Shown here: positions 27,033 through 35,284 of the stretch, piece after piece | How the letters are laid out: each line of letters begins with the position of its first letter | How positions within the stretch are numbered: position 1 is the first letter of the stretch | Assembly: GCF_001651865.1 (NCBI RefSeq) | Contig: NZ_LPUX01000064.1 | Span: forward strand, 744,001 to 808,000 | Source: Sinorhizobium glycinis | GTDB taxonomy: Bacteria > Pseudomonadota > Alphaproteobacteria > Rhizobiales > Rhizobiaceae | Reading direction: 5' to 3' | Length of the DNA: 64,000 nt | The notes under the pieces: generated by a model | Seen by the model: only the letters and a program-made list of their open reading frames with translations | Told to the model about the DNA's origin: nothing | Database searches by the model: none | Made by a program: the position numbers and the translations under genes

Positions 27033-29285
27033 ATGACACCCACGTCGCCATCGCTCGGCCGCGCGCCCTCCCAGCTTGCCGGCAGCTGGGAGGGGGGACT
27101 CCTTGTTTTCATCGCGCTGCTCTATCTCGCCGGAGCGGTCGTCAATCCGACCTTCTTCGGTTCGACCGAGGGTCTCCACGCGCTGCTCCGCGACACCTCC
27201 CGCGTCGGGATCATTGCCGTCGGCATGACATTCGTCATCGTCAACAAGGACCTCGATCTCTCCGTCGGCTCGACCTATGGGCTGATCGCAGTCGTTTTCG
27301 CGAGGCTCTTTGCGCCGAGCTTTCTCGATTTCGGCATTGTCGCGACCATTATCCTCTGCCTGTTGCTGGGTGCCGCTATCGGCCTCGTCAACGGCGTGCT
27401 CGTCACCCTCCTGAAGGTGCCCGCGTTCATCGCCACGCTGACGATGCTCTTCATCGGCCGCGGCTTCGTGCTGGCGCTGACGCACGGCCAGGCGATCTAC
27501 TATTCCGGCAAGGCCAAAGCAGCCCCGCTTTTCTTTCACCTGGGCGAGACGAATGTCCTCGGCTTCAACAACCAGATCGCCATATTCGCCATCGTCGCAG
27601 CGGCCGGGGCGATCGTCCTTGCCAAGACACGCTGGGGCTACGAAACCTTCGCCACCGGCGGCAACGAACAGGCCGCCGTCTATGCCGGCATCCCGGCGAA
27701 CTGGGTACGTATCCGCGCTTATCTGATCTCCTCGCTGTCGGCGACCGTCGCGGCCCTCCTGGCGGCCGCCCAGGACAAGGGCGTCACTCCCCTCTACGGA
27801 GTGAGCTGGGAGCTTACCGTGATCGCGTCGGTGATCATCGGCGGCGCATCGATCCTCGGCGGCCGCGGCGGGGTTGTCGGGTCCTGCCTTGGCGCGGCGC
27901 TGGTCGTCCTCATCGACAAGGTGCTGCGCGAGGGCTGGCCGATCACGCGCACCGTCGTCATCGACGGTGAGAGCATTGCGGTCAGCGCCCGCTATACGCT
28001 GCCGGCAGGCGCAGTGCTGGTCTTCCTCGGCCTTCTCCTCGTCATCGCCGTGCTCATCGAACCCTATCTCATTCGCCGGCAGGTGCTGGCCCGATTCTGG
28101 GCCTGGCTGCGCCGCCACCCGCCGCCTCCTGCCATGGAGATGGGCGGCGTTGCCCTCGAGGGCGTCCAGACCAAGGGGGCGATGGCGGCGGACATGGCGC
28201 TGTCGGCGACGGGGCTCGGCAAGTTCCTGGCGCGGCGCGATGCGCTCGCCATCATCCTGGCCGCCGTTCTGTGGCTGACGGGAGTTGCGCTTCGGCCGGA
28301 CTATTGGTGGAACCTCTCCAATACTTTCGCCATCCTGCTCAACTATACGGAGCTGGCGCTGATCACGATCGGGCTGACCTATGTGATCGCGGCCGGCGAT
28401 ATCGATCTCTCCGTCGGCGCGGTCCTGGCGCTTGCCGGCAGCACGGCGGCCTATTTCCTCAAGGTGCTGGGGGCCGATCCGATGACGGCGATCGCGATGG
28501 GCCTCGTCGCGGGCATGGCCGCAGGGCTCGTCAACGCCACCGTCACCGTCGGTTTCAAACTGCCCTCCTTCATCGCCACGCTCGGCATGTTCTACATCGC
28601 CCGCGGCCTTGCCGCCTGGTTCGTCGCAGGCCAGCAATTGACCGGCTGGACTGAGGGTTACAACCTCATCGGCCGCAAGGTCAGTGACGTGCTCCTCTAT
28701 TTCGACGTCGCGCCGCCTCCGGGCTTTATCCGCACCGTCACCGAGGTCGTCAGCGTCCAGACGGTGTGGATGTTCTTCGTCGCCGTCGTCGCCGGCATCG
28801 TGCTCGCCTATACGCCGTTCGGGCTCAAGGTCTGCGCCACCGGGGGTAATCTCAGGGCGGCGGCCTATGCCGGTATCAACACCAACCGGATACGCTTCCT
28901 CTCGCTGATGCTGGCGGCGCTCTGCGCGACCATGGCGGGGCTCATCAACGTCGCCTATTTCCGCAGCTTCAACCCCGTCGCCGGGCAGTTCCGCGAGCTC
29001 GACGCCATCGCCTCGGTGATCATCGGCGGCGGGTCGATCTTCGGCGGCCACGGGACGATGATCGGCTCGCTCGCCGGGGCCGCCGTGATCACGCTGATCC
29101 GGGCGCTGCTGCAACTGAACGTCCAGGGCTTCACCATGCCGCAGCACTGGATCAACGTCTTCATCGGCGTCATCCTGATCGTCGCCGTGCTGATCGACAT
29201 ATGGGTGCGCCAGGCCAACATTCTCGGAACTCTGCGTGCGCGCTTCGCGAGGCGGGCGCCAACAGGAGCGGGCAGCCATGGTTGA
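27033..29285 (+). CDS. ABC transporter permease: two RbsC-like modules fused in one chain
   Basis: A 750-residue protein, more than twice the usual RbsC length (about 330). Module 1 (about residues 20-345) and module 2 (about 405-740) each contain the RbsC landmarks: IIAVGMTFVIVNKDLDLSVG versus LITIGLTYVIAAGDIDLSVG, KVPAFIATLTMLFIGRG versus KLPSFIATLGMFYIARG, GGNEQAAVYAGI versus GGNLRAAAYAGI, and ASVIIGGASILGGRGG versus ASVIIGGGSIFGGHGT. A hydrophilic linker around residues 350-400 (LRRHPPPPAMEMGG region) joins them. A normal importer would use two separate subunits. The stop overlaps the ATPase start by 8 bases. Confidence 0.93.
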   Translation: MTPTSPSLGRAPSQLAGSWEGGLLVFIALLYLAGAVVNPTFFGSTEGLHALLRDTSRVGIIAVGMTFVIVNKDLDLSVGSTYGLIAVVFARLFAPSFLDFGIVATIILCLLLGAAIGLVNGVLVTLLKVPAFIATLTMLFIGRGFVLALTHGQAIYYSGKAKAAPLFFHLGETNVLGFNNQIAIFAIVAAAGAIVLAKTRWGYETFATGGNEQAAVYAGIPANWVRIRAYLISSLSATVAALLAAAQDKGVTPLYGVSWELTVIASVIIGGASILGGRGGVVGSCLGAALVVLIDKVLREGWPITRTVVIDGESIAVSARYTLPAGAVLVFLGLLLVIAVLIEPYLIRRQVLARFWAWLRRHPPPPAMEMGGVALEGVQTKGAMAADMALSATGLGKFLARRDALAIILAAVLWLTGVALRPDYWWNLSNTFAILLNYTELALITIGLTYVIAAGDIDLSVGAVLALAGSTAAYFLKVLGADPMTAIAMGLVAGMAAGLVNATVTVGFKLPSFIATLGMFYIARGLAAWFVAGQQLTGWTEGYNLIGRKVSDVLLYFDVAPPPGFIRTVTEVVSVQTVWMFFVAVVAGIVLAYTPFGLKVCATGGNLRAAAYAGINTNRIRFLSLMLAALCATMAGLINVAYFRSFNPVAGQFRELDAIASVIIGGGSIFGGHGTMIGSLAGAAVITLIRALLQLNVQGFTMPQHWINVFIGVILIVAVLIDIWVRQANILGTLRARFARRAPTGAGSHG

Positions 29286-30066
29286 TATTCAGTCGCCCCG
29301 GCCGATCGTCGAGATGCGCGGCATCGAAAAGGCCTTCGGTGCCGTGCAGGCGCTTCGCAAGGTGGACCTCGTCCTCTATCCGGGCGAAATCCTCGGCCTC
29401 GTCGGCGACAACTCGGCCGGCAAGTCGACGCTGATGAAAATCCTCACGGGCGCCTATCAGCGCGATGCGGGCGAAATCCTCGTTGCCGGACAGCCGGTGC
29501 AGTTCAAGAGCCCGCACGAGAGCCGCGACGTCGGCATCGAGATGATCTACCAGGACTTCGCGCTTTGCGGAAACATGGATGTCGGCCAGAATATCTTCCT
29601 CGGCCGATGGCCGCTCAAAGGTCCCTTCGTCAACCGACGGGCGATGTATGCGGAAGCCGATCGGGTGCTGAAGCGGCTCAAGGTCGACGTGAACTCTGTC
29701 TACCAGAAGGTCGAAAGCCTCTCGGGCGGGCGCCAGCAGTCGGTGGCGATCGCCCGGGCGATCTCGTTCGAACCGCGCGTCGTCATCCTCGACGAACCGA
29801 CCGCCAACCTTTCGGTGATGGCCACCGAGCGGCTGCTCGAGACCATGCTTGAATTGAAGAGGCAAGGTGTCGCCCAGATCATCATCTCGCACCGGCTCGT
29901 CGACATCTTCGCCGTCGGCGACCGTGTCATGGTGCTGAAGCGTGGCGAATATGTCGGCGACCGTTACATCAGGAACACCGACGAGCACGAGGTGCTGGAA
30001 ATCATCGTCTCCGGCACCCGCGAGACGGCGCTGACGGCCGACGAGGCAAGAGGGCGCCGGCCGTAG
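29278..30066 (+). CDS. Sugar ABC transporter ATP-binding protein, single-domain
   Basis: A 262-residue ATPase with one nucleotide-binding domain, unlike the duplicated RbsA type (about 500 residues), so it should act as a homodimer under the fused permease. Walker A is GDNSAGKST (about residue 45), Q-loop region MIYQDFALCGNM, signature LSGGRQQ (about 142), Walker B VVILDEPTANLSV and H-loop IIISHRLVDI. The ATG at 29278 has AGGAG 8-12 bases upstream inside the permease gene; overlap of the two genes implies translational coupling. It resembles FrcA-like proteins of rhizobia. Confidence 0.92.
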   Translation: MVDIQSPRPIVEMRGIEKAFGAVQALRKVDLVLYPGEILGLVGDNSAGKSTLMKILTGAYQRDAGEILVAGQPVQFKSPHESRDVGIEMIYQDFALCGNMDVGQNIFLGRWPLKGPFVNRRAMYAEADRVLKRLKVDVNSVYQKVESLSGGRQQSVAIARAISFEPRVVILDEPTANLSVMATERLLETMLELKRQGVAQIIISHRLVDIFAVGDRVMVLKRGEYVGDRYIRNTDEHEVLEIIVSGTRETALTADEARGRRP

Positions 30067-30099
30067 CACGGCGACGATATAAGGAAACATGCAGAGGCT

Positions 30100-31506
30100 T
30101 CAGATCACCTGTGCTGTCACGCAGTGGATCGAGTTGTTGCCGTAGCCGAGCCGGTTCCACTCGGCCCGCTCTGGCTGGGTCCGGCCCGCCATGTCGGTGC
30201 CGCGCGCCCGCACGACGAGCGGCCCTGTCTGCTCAAGCGGCGTGATCAGCTCCCACCATTGCCATGCGGAGCTCCGCCGCTCGCCCACGAGGCGCGCCTC
30301 ACGCCACGGGCCGTCGTTCAGGCTTACATCGACCCTGGATATATTTCCGGCGCCCGACCAGGCGACGCCACGGATCGCCGTCTCGCCACGTGGCAGGCTC
30401 TCCCCCTGATCGGGCGAAGCGATGAGCGCCCGCACATTCATCAGCGTCACCGGCTCACGCTCGTCGCGCCCGTTCCGGACCCACTGGTACCAGTACTTCT
30501 CCGCCTGATAGTGGGCCTCGCAAGGCTTGTCGGTAACGATGATCTCGGTCAGCCACTTGACGGACGCCACCGCATACCAGCCGGGCACGATCAGCCGCAG
30601 CGGGTAGCCGTGAGGCGGCGACAGCGGCTCGCCGTTCATCTCGTAGGCGAGCAGCGCACCCGTTTCGCGGATCTGGTCGAAGCTGAGGCCGCGCTCGAAA
30701 CGGATCGGCGCATCGCGACCCTCGACGAGCCCGCCGTCCGCACCGCGGAACGTGAGTTGCGTCGCGCCGGGTTGCAGGCCTGCCCGTTCGATCACTTCGA
30801 TCAAGGGAACGCCGGTCCATTCGGCGGTGCTTACGGCGCCCAGGCCCCAGGCCTCGCCGGGCACGGCCGGATCGAACAGGCTGCGGCCGTTGCCGGCGCA
30901 TTCGAGGGTCACCACGAGGCTCTCGGCATGAAGATTGTGAAGGTCTCGCATGCTCAGGCTCAGGGGCCTTTCGACCAGCCCGCCGACCGAGAGCCGATAG
31001 CGTTCGCCATCGAGGTTCGGAATATCGAAGTGGTTACGCAGGTAGAAACGGCCGTTGGGCATGACTGCCCCGCCCGCGAGGTCCGGCACCGACGTCTCGC
31101 CGTTCAGCGGATAGGCGCGATGAACGAGAAGCCCGGCCTCGATTGCGTCCTGGCATGCGTCGGCCGGATCGAGCAAAGCGGCCGAAACTTCCGCCGCGGG
31201 CTGATCGCAGCCGCCACTCGCGACCACCTCCGCGCAGGTCGATGCCGCCATCACTTCGACCTCGCCGGCTTGACGGAATGGCGCCAGGAACGCCTGGAGG
31301 ACGGTCTCATCCGCCGCCTCGGCGATGAAGAACAGCGAGTGGGCACCGCGAACGACGGCCTCGGCCTTGATGACCACGCCGTAGCGAGCGGCGCTCGGCC
31401 GGCTCAAGTGGTTCAGCAGCATCACGCCCATGGCCGGATCGCGCGCCGGGCAGTTTTCGGGTGCATGCTGGTGGCGCACAATGAACAGAGGCATCGGGAC
31501 CCCCAT
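30100..31506 (-). CDS. Sulfite-oxidase-like molybdopterin protein with extra N-terminal domain
   Basis: A 468-residue protein. Residues about 1-105 form a separate small domain beginning PLFIVRHQHAPENCPA, with an alternating strand/helix pattern reminiscent of dimeric ferredoxin-like (DUF3303-type) folds. Residues about 130-340 are the Mo-cofactor domain, including YLRNHFDIPNLD and the Mo-ligating Cys in VTLECAGNGRS, then PLSPPHGYPLRLIVPGWYAVASVKWL. Residues about 355-468 are the Mo-co dimerisation domain (IRGVAWSGAGNISRVDVSLND). There is no signal peptide and no heme or haem-binding motif. Start could be 31506 or 31494 (MPLF). Substrate unknown; sulfite is only the family default. Confidence 0.85.
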   Translation of the reverse strand: MGVPMPLFIVRHQHAPENCPARDPAMGVMLLNHLSRPSAARYGVVIKAEAVVRGAHSLFFIAEAADETVLQAFLAPFRQAGEVEVMAASTCAEVVASGGCDQPAAEVSAALLDPADACQDAIEAGLLVHRAYPLNGETSVPDLAGGAVMPNGRFYLRNHFDIPNLDGERYRLSVGGLVERPLSLSMRDLHNLHAESLVVTLECAGNGRSLFDPAVPGEAWGLGAVSTAEWTGVPLIEVIERAGLQPGATQLTFRGADGGLVEGRDAPIRFERGLSFDQIRETGALLAYEMNGEPLSPPHGYPLRLIVPGWYAVASVKWLTEIIVTDKPCEAHYQAEKYWYQWVRNGRDEREPVTLMNVRALIASPDQGESLPRGETAIRGVAWSGAGNISRVDVSLNDGPWREARLVGERRSSAWQWWELITPLEQTGPLVVRARGTDMAGRTQPERAEWNRLGYGNNSIHCVTAQVI

Positions 31507-31830
31507 GCCTTTCGGTAAGATTGGACGAGCGTTCGGGGCAATATATCATGCATCCTCGCTTTCGCCGGATATCGTTGAAAACTCTCCTGTGGGGGTCTCG
31601 TCCACAGCCCCCGCTCCTCCGGAAATCGATGACGGCTTCGTGTCGATCGGACCGCTTGAAGGAACAAGCGGGCGTTCATATCTCCGTCTCGGAAGACGGT
31701 GGCGCCGGTCCTGCATCAGTAACGGCCGGCGATCGTGAACAGTGCCTGCGCACGCCGGTGACCGTCGCACCTCCGGACGCTCGAACAGATCAGCACCCTT
31801 CCATGAACTTTGGGATCCAGAGGAACGGTC
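31507..31830. other. Divergent intergenic region, no gene recognised
   Basis: About 320 bases between the molybdoprotein and the protease. Frames that cross it in both directions are continuations of shadows of the protease gene. No repeat or clear promoter element was found. Confidence 0.5.
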
Positions 31831-32790
31831 ATGGGCTATATCGACAAGAACATTCAGGCGGCACCGGATGCCGAACTGCTCGACGCCTATTCGCAAACGG
31901 TGACGGATGCGGTCGACCGCGTCGGCCCGGCCGTCAGCCGGATCGAGAGGATCGGCGGGCGCGGTGGCCAGGGTTCCGGGTTCGCGATCTCTCCGGACGG
32001 GCTGATCGTCACCAACAATCACGTGGTCGAGAACGCCCGCGGCCTCCGCGTGAAGATGCCGGATGGCTACAGCGGCGAAGGCAGGATTCTCGGCAGGGAC
32101 CCCGACACCGATCTGGCTTTGGTCCGAGCGGACTCGAGCCTCGGCGCCTGGGCGCCGCTCGGCGACTCGAAGAGGTTGAAGCGCGGCCAGATCGCCATTG
32201 CCATCGGCAACCCCCTCGGCTTCGAATGGACGGTCACCGCCGGGGTCGTTTCGGCGCTCGGGCGGTCGATGAGGGCGGCCAGCGGTCGCCTCATAGACGA
32301 CGTCATCCAGACGGATGCCGCGCTCAATCCCGGCAATTCCGGCGGCCCCCTGGTATCGTCGGCAGGCGAGGTCGTTGGTGTGAACACGGCGGTCATCCAG
32401 GGCGCGCAGGGGATCGCCTTTGCCGTGGCTTCGAATACGGCCAACTTCGTCATTTCCGAGATCCTGAGGTTTGGACGGGTTCGCCGGGCCTTCATCGGCG
32501 TCGCGGTCGACACGATCGCCCTGCCGCGTCGCATCGCGCTCAGCGCCGGGATCACGGGCGAAACCTCAGTCCGCCTGCGCCGCATCGAAGCGGGCGGGCC
32601 GGCCGATCAAGCGGGCCTTCGCGAGGGTGACTTCGTGCTCGCGATCGACGGCACCCCGGTCCTCGGTATCGATGACATGGTCCGGCTCCTCGATGGCGAG
32701 CGTATCGGGAGAGCGACGGAGTTTCTGATCTATACGGTCGCAAACGAAATCGAACGGAAGACCGTGTTGCCGATCGCGCGAGCTTCGTGA
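31831..32790 (+). CDS. HtrA/DegP-like serine protease with one PDZ domain, no signal peptide
   Basis: A 319-residue trypsin-fold protease. The triad is visible: His in VTNNHVVEN (about residue 62), Asp in DTDLALVRA (about 92) and Ser in NPGNSGGPLVS (about 172). A single PDZ domain follows (about 225-310; AGGPADQAGLREGDFVLAID). HtrA proteins are normally exported, but this one starts MGYIDKNIQAAPDAELL with no hydrophobic leader, so a cytoplasmic location is expected. AGAGGAA precedes the ATG at 31831. It ends 6 bases before the stop of the convergent dehydrogenase gene. Confidence 0.9.
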   Translation: MGYIDKNIQAAPDAELLDAYSQTVTDAVDRVGPAVSRIERIGGRGGQGSGFAISPDGLIVTNNHVVENARGLRVKMPDGYSGEGRILGRDPDTDLALVRADSSLGAWAPLGDSKRLKRGQIAIAIGNPLGFEWTVTAGVVSALGRSMRAASGRLIDDVIQTDAALNPGNSGGPLVSSAGEVVGVNTAVIQGAQGIAFAVASNTANFVISEILRFGRVRRAFIGVAVDTIALPRRIALSAGITGETSVRLRRIEAGGPADQAGLREGDFVLAIDGTPVLGIDDMVRLLDGERIGRATEFLIYTVANEIERKTVLPIARAS

Positions 32791-32796
32791 ACTGGC

Positions 32797-34260
32797 CTAT
32801 CTCGCGTAGGCGCGAAGCGTCGCCGCCGATCCTTCTTCGACGAGCCTTGTCAAGGCCCTGACGAGCGCGAGGCGAAAGGGGGCGCTCGTCGCCAGATCTG
32901 CATCGAAAACGTCCTGCATGGTCAGGTAGGCATCGACGATCCGCTCCGGCTCGACGACGTCCCGGACGAGGCCGGCGATGCGGGCGGCATGCGGGTCGCG
33001 GACGTCGATCGCCTGGCCCCGTTCGTCCAGCCCTCGCGCGTAGCGCATCCAGGCGGCGACCCCGAGCGCCAGCCGCGAGTACCCGGCGCCGGCCTTCAGG
33101 CGGTCACGAATGGTGCCGAGAAGGCGCTGCGGCAGCTTCTGCGAGCCGTCCATGGCGATTTGCCAGGTGCGGTGGCGGAGCTTCGGATTGCGGAACCGCC
33201 GGAGCAGGTCGGCGCGATAGGCGGCGAGGTCGATACCCTGCAGGGGCGGCAAGGTCGGTGTGGCTTCTTCGCGCATCAACCCCTCGATCAGCGCCTCCAT
33301 CCCGGGAAGGGCCATGGCTTCGGCCACCGTCTCGGCGCCGGCCAGATAGCCGAGATAGGCGAGCGTCGAATGGCTGCCGTTGAGCAGCCGAAGCTTCATC
33401 ATTTCGAACACGGCGACATCGTCGACGAAGACGGCGCCCGCCTCTTCCCAGGCCGGGCGGCCGAGAGGGAAATCGTCCTCGATCACCCATTGCTGGAAGG
33501 GCTCGGTCATGATCGGCCAGGCGTCCTCGAGCCCGAGCGCCGTCGCGATCGCGTCCCGGTCGCTGTCCGTGGTGGCCGGCACGATCCTGTCGACCATGGT
33601 GGAAGGGCAGGAGATGCCATGTGCGAGGTCTGCAAGGACGGGATCGCGCAGCTCCGCAAAGCGTGTCACCACCCGTTTCAGCACGTGGCCGTTCGACGGA
33701 AGGTTATCACAGCAAAGCAGGGTGAACGGAGCAATGCCGGCCCTTTTCCTCCTGGCAAGCGCCTCGACGATGAAGCCGACTGCCGAGCGCGGCTGCCGCG
33801 GATTTCCAAGGTCATGGACAATGTCGGGATGGTTCTCGTCCAGCGTGCCGGTCGCGGGGTTGTGGCAATAGCCTTTCTCGGTAATCGTCAGCGAAACGAT
33901 GCGTGTGGCGGGATCGGCCATCCGGCGGAGAACGGCCTCCGGATCTTCCGGCGCGCAGAGCAGCTCGACGATGCTGCCGACGACCTGCAACTGCTCGCCT
34001 TGGCCGTCCTGGATCTTGAGTGTGTAGAGACCGTCCTGAGGCTTGAGAGCGTCCCGTGTATCGGGGCTCCGGAGCGAGACGCCTGAGATGCCCCAAGCCG
34101 GATCGTCGGCGAGGACCGCCTCGGTAAAGACCGCCTGGTGGGCGCGGTGAAAGGCGCCGATGCCGAGATGGACTATGCCGATGATTACACATGTCGGATC
34201 GTAGCCCGGTCTTCCTACGCCTTCCGGCAGGCGGTCGAGCGTCAGTCTTGAAAGCCGCAT
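32797..34260 (-). CDS. Mannitol dehydrogenase-family protein (fructuronate reductase/polyol dehydrogenase)
   Basis: A 487-residue member of the long-chain mannitol dehydrogenase family. The Rossmann part has VHLGIGAFHRAHQAVFTEAV near residue 30; the catalytic segment is KLRLLNGSHSTLAYLGYLAG (about 300), in which Lys, Asn and His are the active-site residues of the family. GGGAGGAAGAGC precedes the ATG at 34260. The family interconverts ketoses or ketouronates with polyols or hydroxy-acids (UxuB, MtlK, arabitol dehydrogenase); the GntR/FCD regulator divergent from it favours a uronate or polyol substrate. Exact substrate unresolved. Confidence 0.9.
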   Translation of the reverse strand: MRLSRLTLDRLPEGVGRPGYDPTCVIIGIVHLGIGAFHRAHQAVFTEAVLADDPAWGISGVSLRSPDTRDALKPQDGLYTLKIQDGQGEQLQVVGSIVELLCAPEDPEAVLRRMADPATRIVSLTITEKGYCHNPATGTLDENHPDIVHDLGNPRQPRSAVGFIVEALARRKRAGIAPFTLLCCDNLPSNGHVLKRVVTRFAELRDPVLADLAHGISCPSTMVDRIVPATTDSDRDAIATALGLEDAWPIMTEPFQQWVIEDDFPLGRPAWEEAGAVFVDDVAVFEMMKLRLLNGSHSTLAYLGYLAGAETVAEAMALPGMEALIEGLMREEATPTLPPLQGIDLAAYRADLLRRFRNPKLRHRTWQIAMDGSQKLPQRLLGTIRDRLKAGAGYSRLALGVAAWMRYARGLDERGQAIDVRDPHAARIAGLVRDVVEPERIVDAYLTMQDVFDADLATSAPFRLALVRALTRLVEEGSAATLRAYAR

Positions 34261-34300
34261 GGCGCTCTTCCTCCCGCGTCCGATTGGCAGCACGTGCAAA

Positions 34301-34320
34301 TTGATATACTAGTATGACAA
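34301..34320. promoter_or_regulatory. Palindromic operator overlapping the GntR start codon
   Basis: A 20-base imperfect palindrome centred on ATACTAGTAT (34306-34315) with TTG and CAA ends, matching in 16 of 20 positions. It spans the putative ATG (34314) of the GntR gene and lies 41 bases upstream of the dehydrogenase start. FadR-type GntR regulators bind sites of this size and AT-rich character. Binding by the adjacent regulator is inference. Confidence 0.5.
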
Positions 34321-35045
34321 ACACTGTCAAACATGGCGGCTCGGCATTGCGGCATCAAACCTCGGATGGACCAAATGGTATCAGGCTTCGCCGGGTCACG
34401 ACGGCGGCGGCCATTTACCAGCAGCTCCATGCTGCAATCGTGTCCCTTGCGTTGAAGCCGGGAATATCGCTGCAGGAAAAGCGCATTGCCGAGGAATTCG
34501 GCGTCAGCAGGACGCCGGTGCGCGAGGCGCTTTTGCGGCTTGCCGAGGTGGGCCTCGTGGAGATCTTCCCGCAATCGGGCACCTTCGTTTCGCGAATTCC
34601 GCTTTCCGCCATTCCCGAGGCGGTCGTCATCCGCAAATCTTTGGAACGCACGACTGTCGAGCGTGCGGCGCAAGTCGCCACGGCGGAGGATATCGCACAA
34701 CTCGATTCGATCATCGCCCGCCAGCGCGCCCATGCAAGCCTGGGCGAGGCCTCTCACTTCTATGAACAGGACGAGGCGTTCCACGAGGCGATTTCCGCGA
34801 TCGCCGGCTATCCCGGAATCTGGACCCTGGTCAAAACGGTCAAGCTGCAGATCGATCGCGCCCGCCGGCTGACGCTGCCCGTCTCCGGTCGCATGACAAC
34901 CGTGACAGAGGAACACGAGGCAATCCTCGACGCGATAGCGGCACACGATGCGGACCGCGCCTCGGCGGCGATGATGCACCACCTGGGCGCCGTCATCCCC
35001 GATGTCGAGGCGCTTCGGCAGCACCATCCCGGCTATTTCGCGTGA
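34314..35045 (+). CDS. GntR-family (FCD) transcriptional regulator
   Basis: A 243-residue regulator, divergent from the mannitol-dehydrogenase-family gene. The GntR winged helix spans about residues 30-98 (AAIYQQLHAAIVSLALKPG, GVSRTPVREALLRLAEVGL, FPQSGTFVSRI). The FCD domain (about 105-235) has the expected metal/ligand residues Asp and His in EQDEAFHEAI, then His in TEEHEAILDAI and MMHHLGAV. No Shine-Dalgarno sequence precedes the ATG at 34314, and a palindromic operator overlaps it, so the mRNA may be leaderless or the real start may be a little downstream of the unconserved first 20 residues. Confidence 0.88.
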   Translation: MTNTVKHGGSALRHQTSDGPNGIRLRRVTTAAAIYQQLHAAIVSLALKPGISLQEKRIAEEFGVSRTPVREALLRLAEVGLVEIFPQSGTFVSRIPLSAIPEAVVIRKSLERTTVERAAQVATAEDIAQLDSIIARQRAHASLGEASHFYEQDEAFHEAISAIAGYPGIWTLVKTVKLQIDRARRLTLPVSGRMTTVTEEHEAILDAIAAHDADRASAAMMHHLGAVIPDVEALRQHHPGYFA

Positions 35046-35284
35046 CATTCTTCAAAAAGGCCGGTCTGCACGGACGTGCCGCCCAGCTTTGAAGGTCATT
35101 CAAATGCCACAAAACTGAAGACCCTCGAGCCTGGATCAAGAACGATCTTCGCCGCCCGTTGGCCACAACGTCAGGCCAATGCTCTGTCGCATCCCGATCG
35201 GCTGCACTCCAGAGCGGGCATTTCTCCAAGGACCTGAATGAGAAGGTTCGCCGCGACCAAAGCAGATCTGCGAGGTTCAATGCG

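Noticed and set aside
26658-29279. Very long minus-strand open frame (873 codons)
   Set aside because: Antisense shadow of the fused permease, full of DDHRGD-type residues; the sense strand has clear RbsC motifs.
30124-31518. Plus-strand frame of 464 codons
   Set aside because: Antisense of the molybdoprotein, which has the Mo-ligating Cys motif on the minus strand.
31521-32630. Plus-strand frame of 369 codons overlapping the protease
   Set aside because: Out of frame with the HtrA-like gene, Arg-rich and without motifs; the protease frame has a full catalytic triad.
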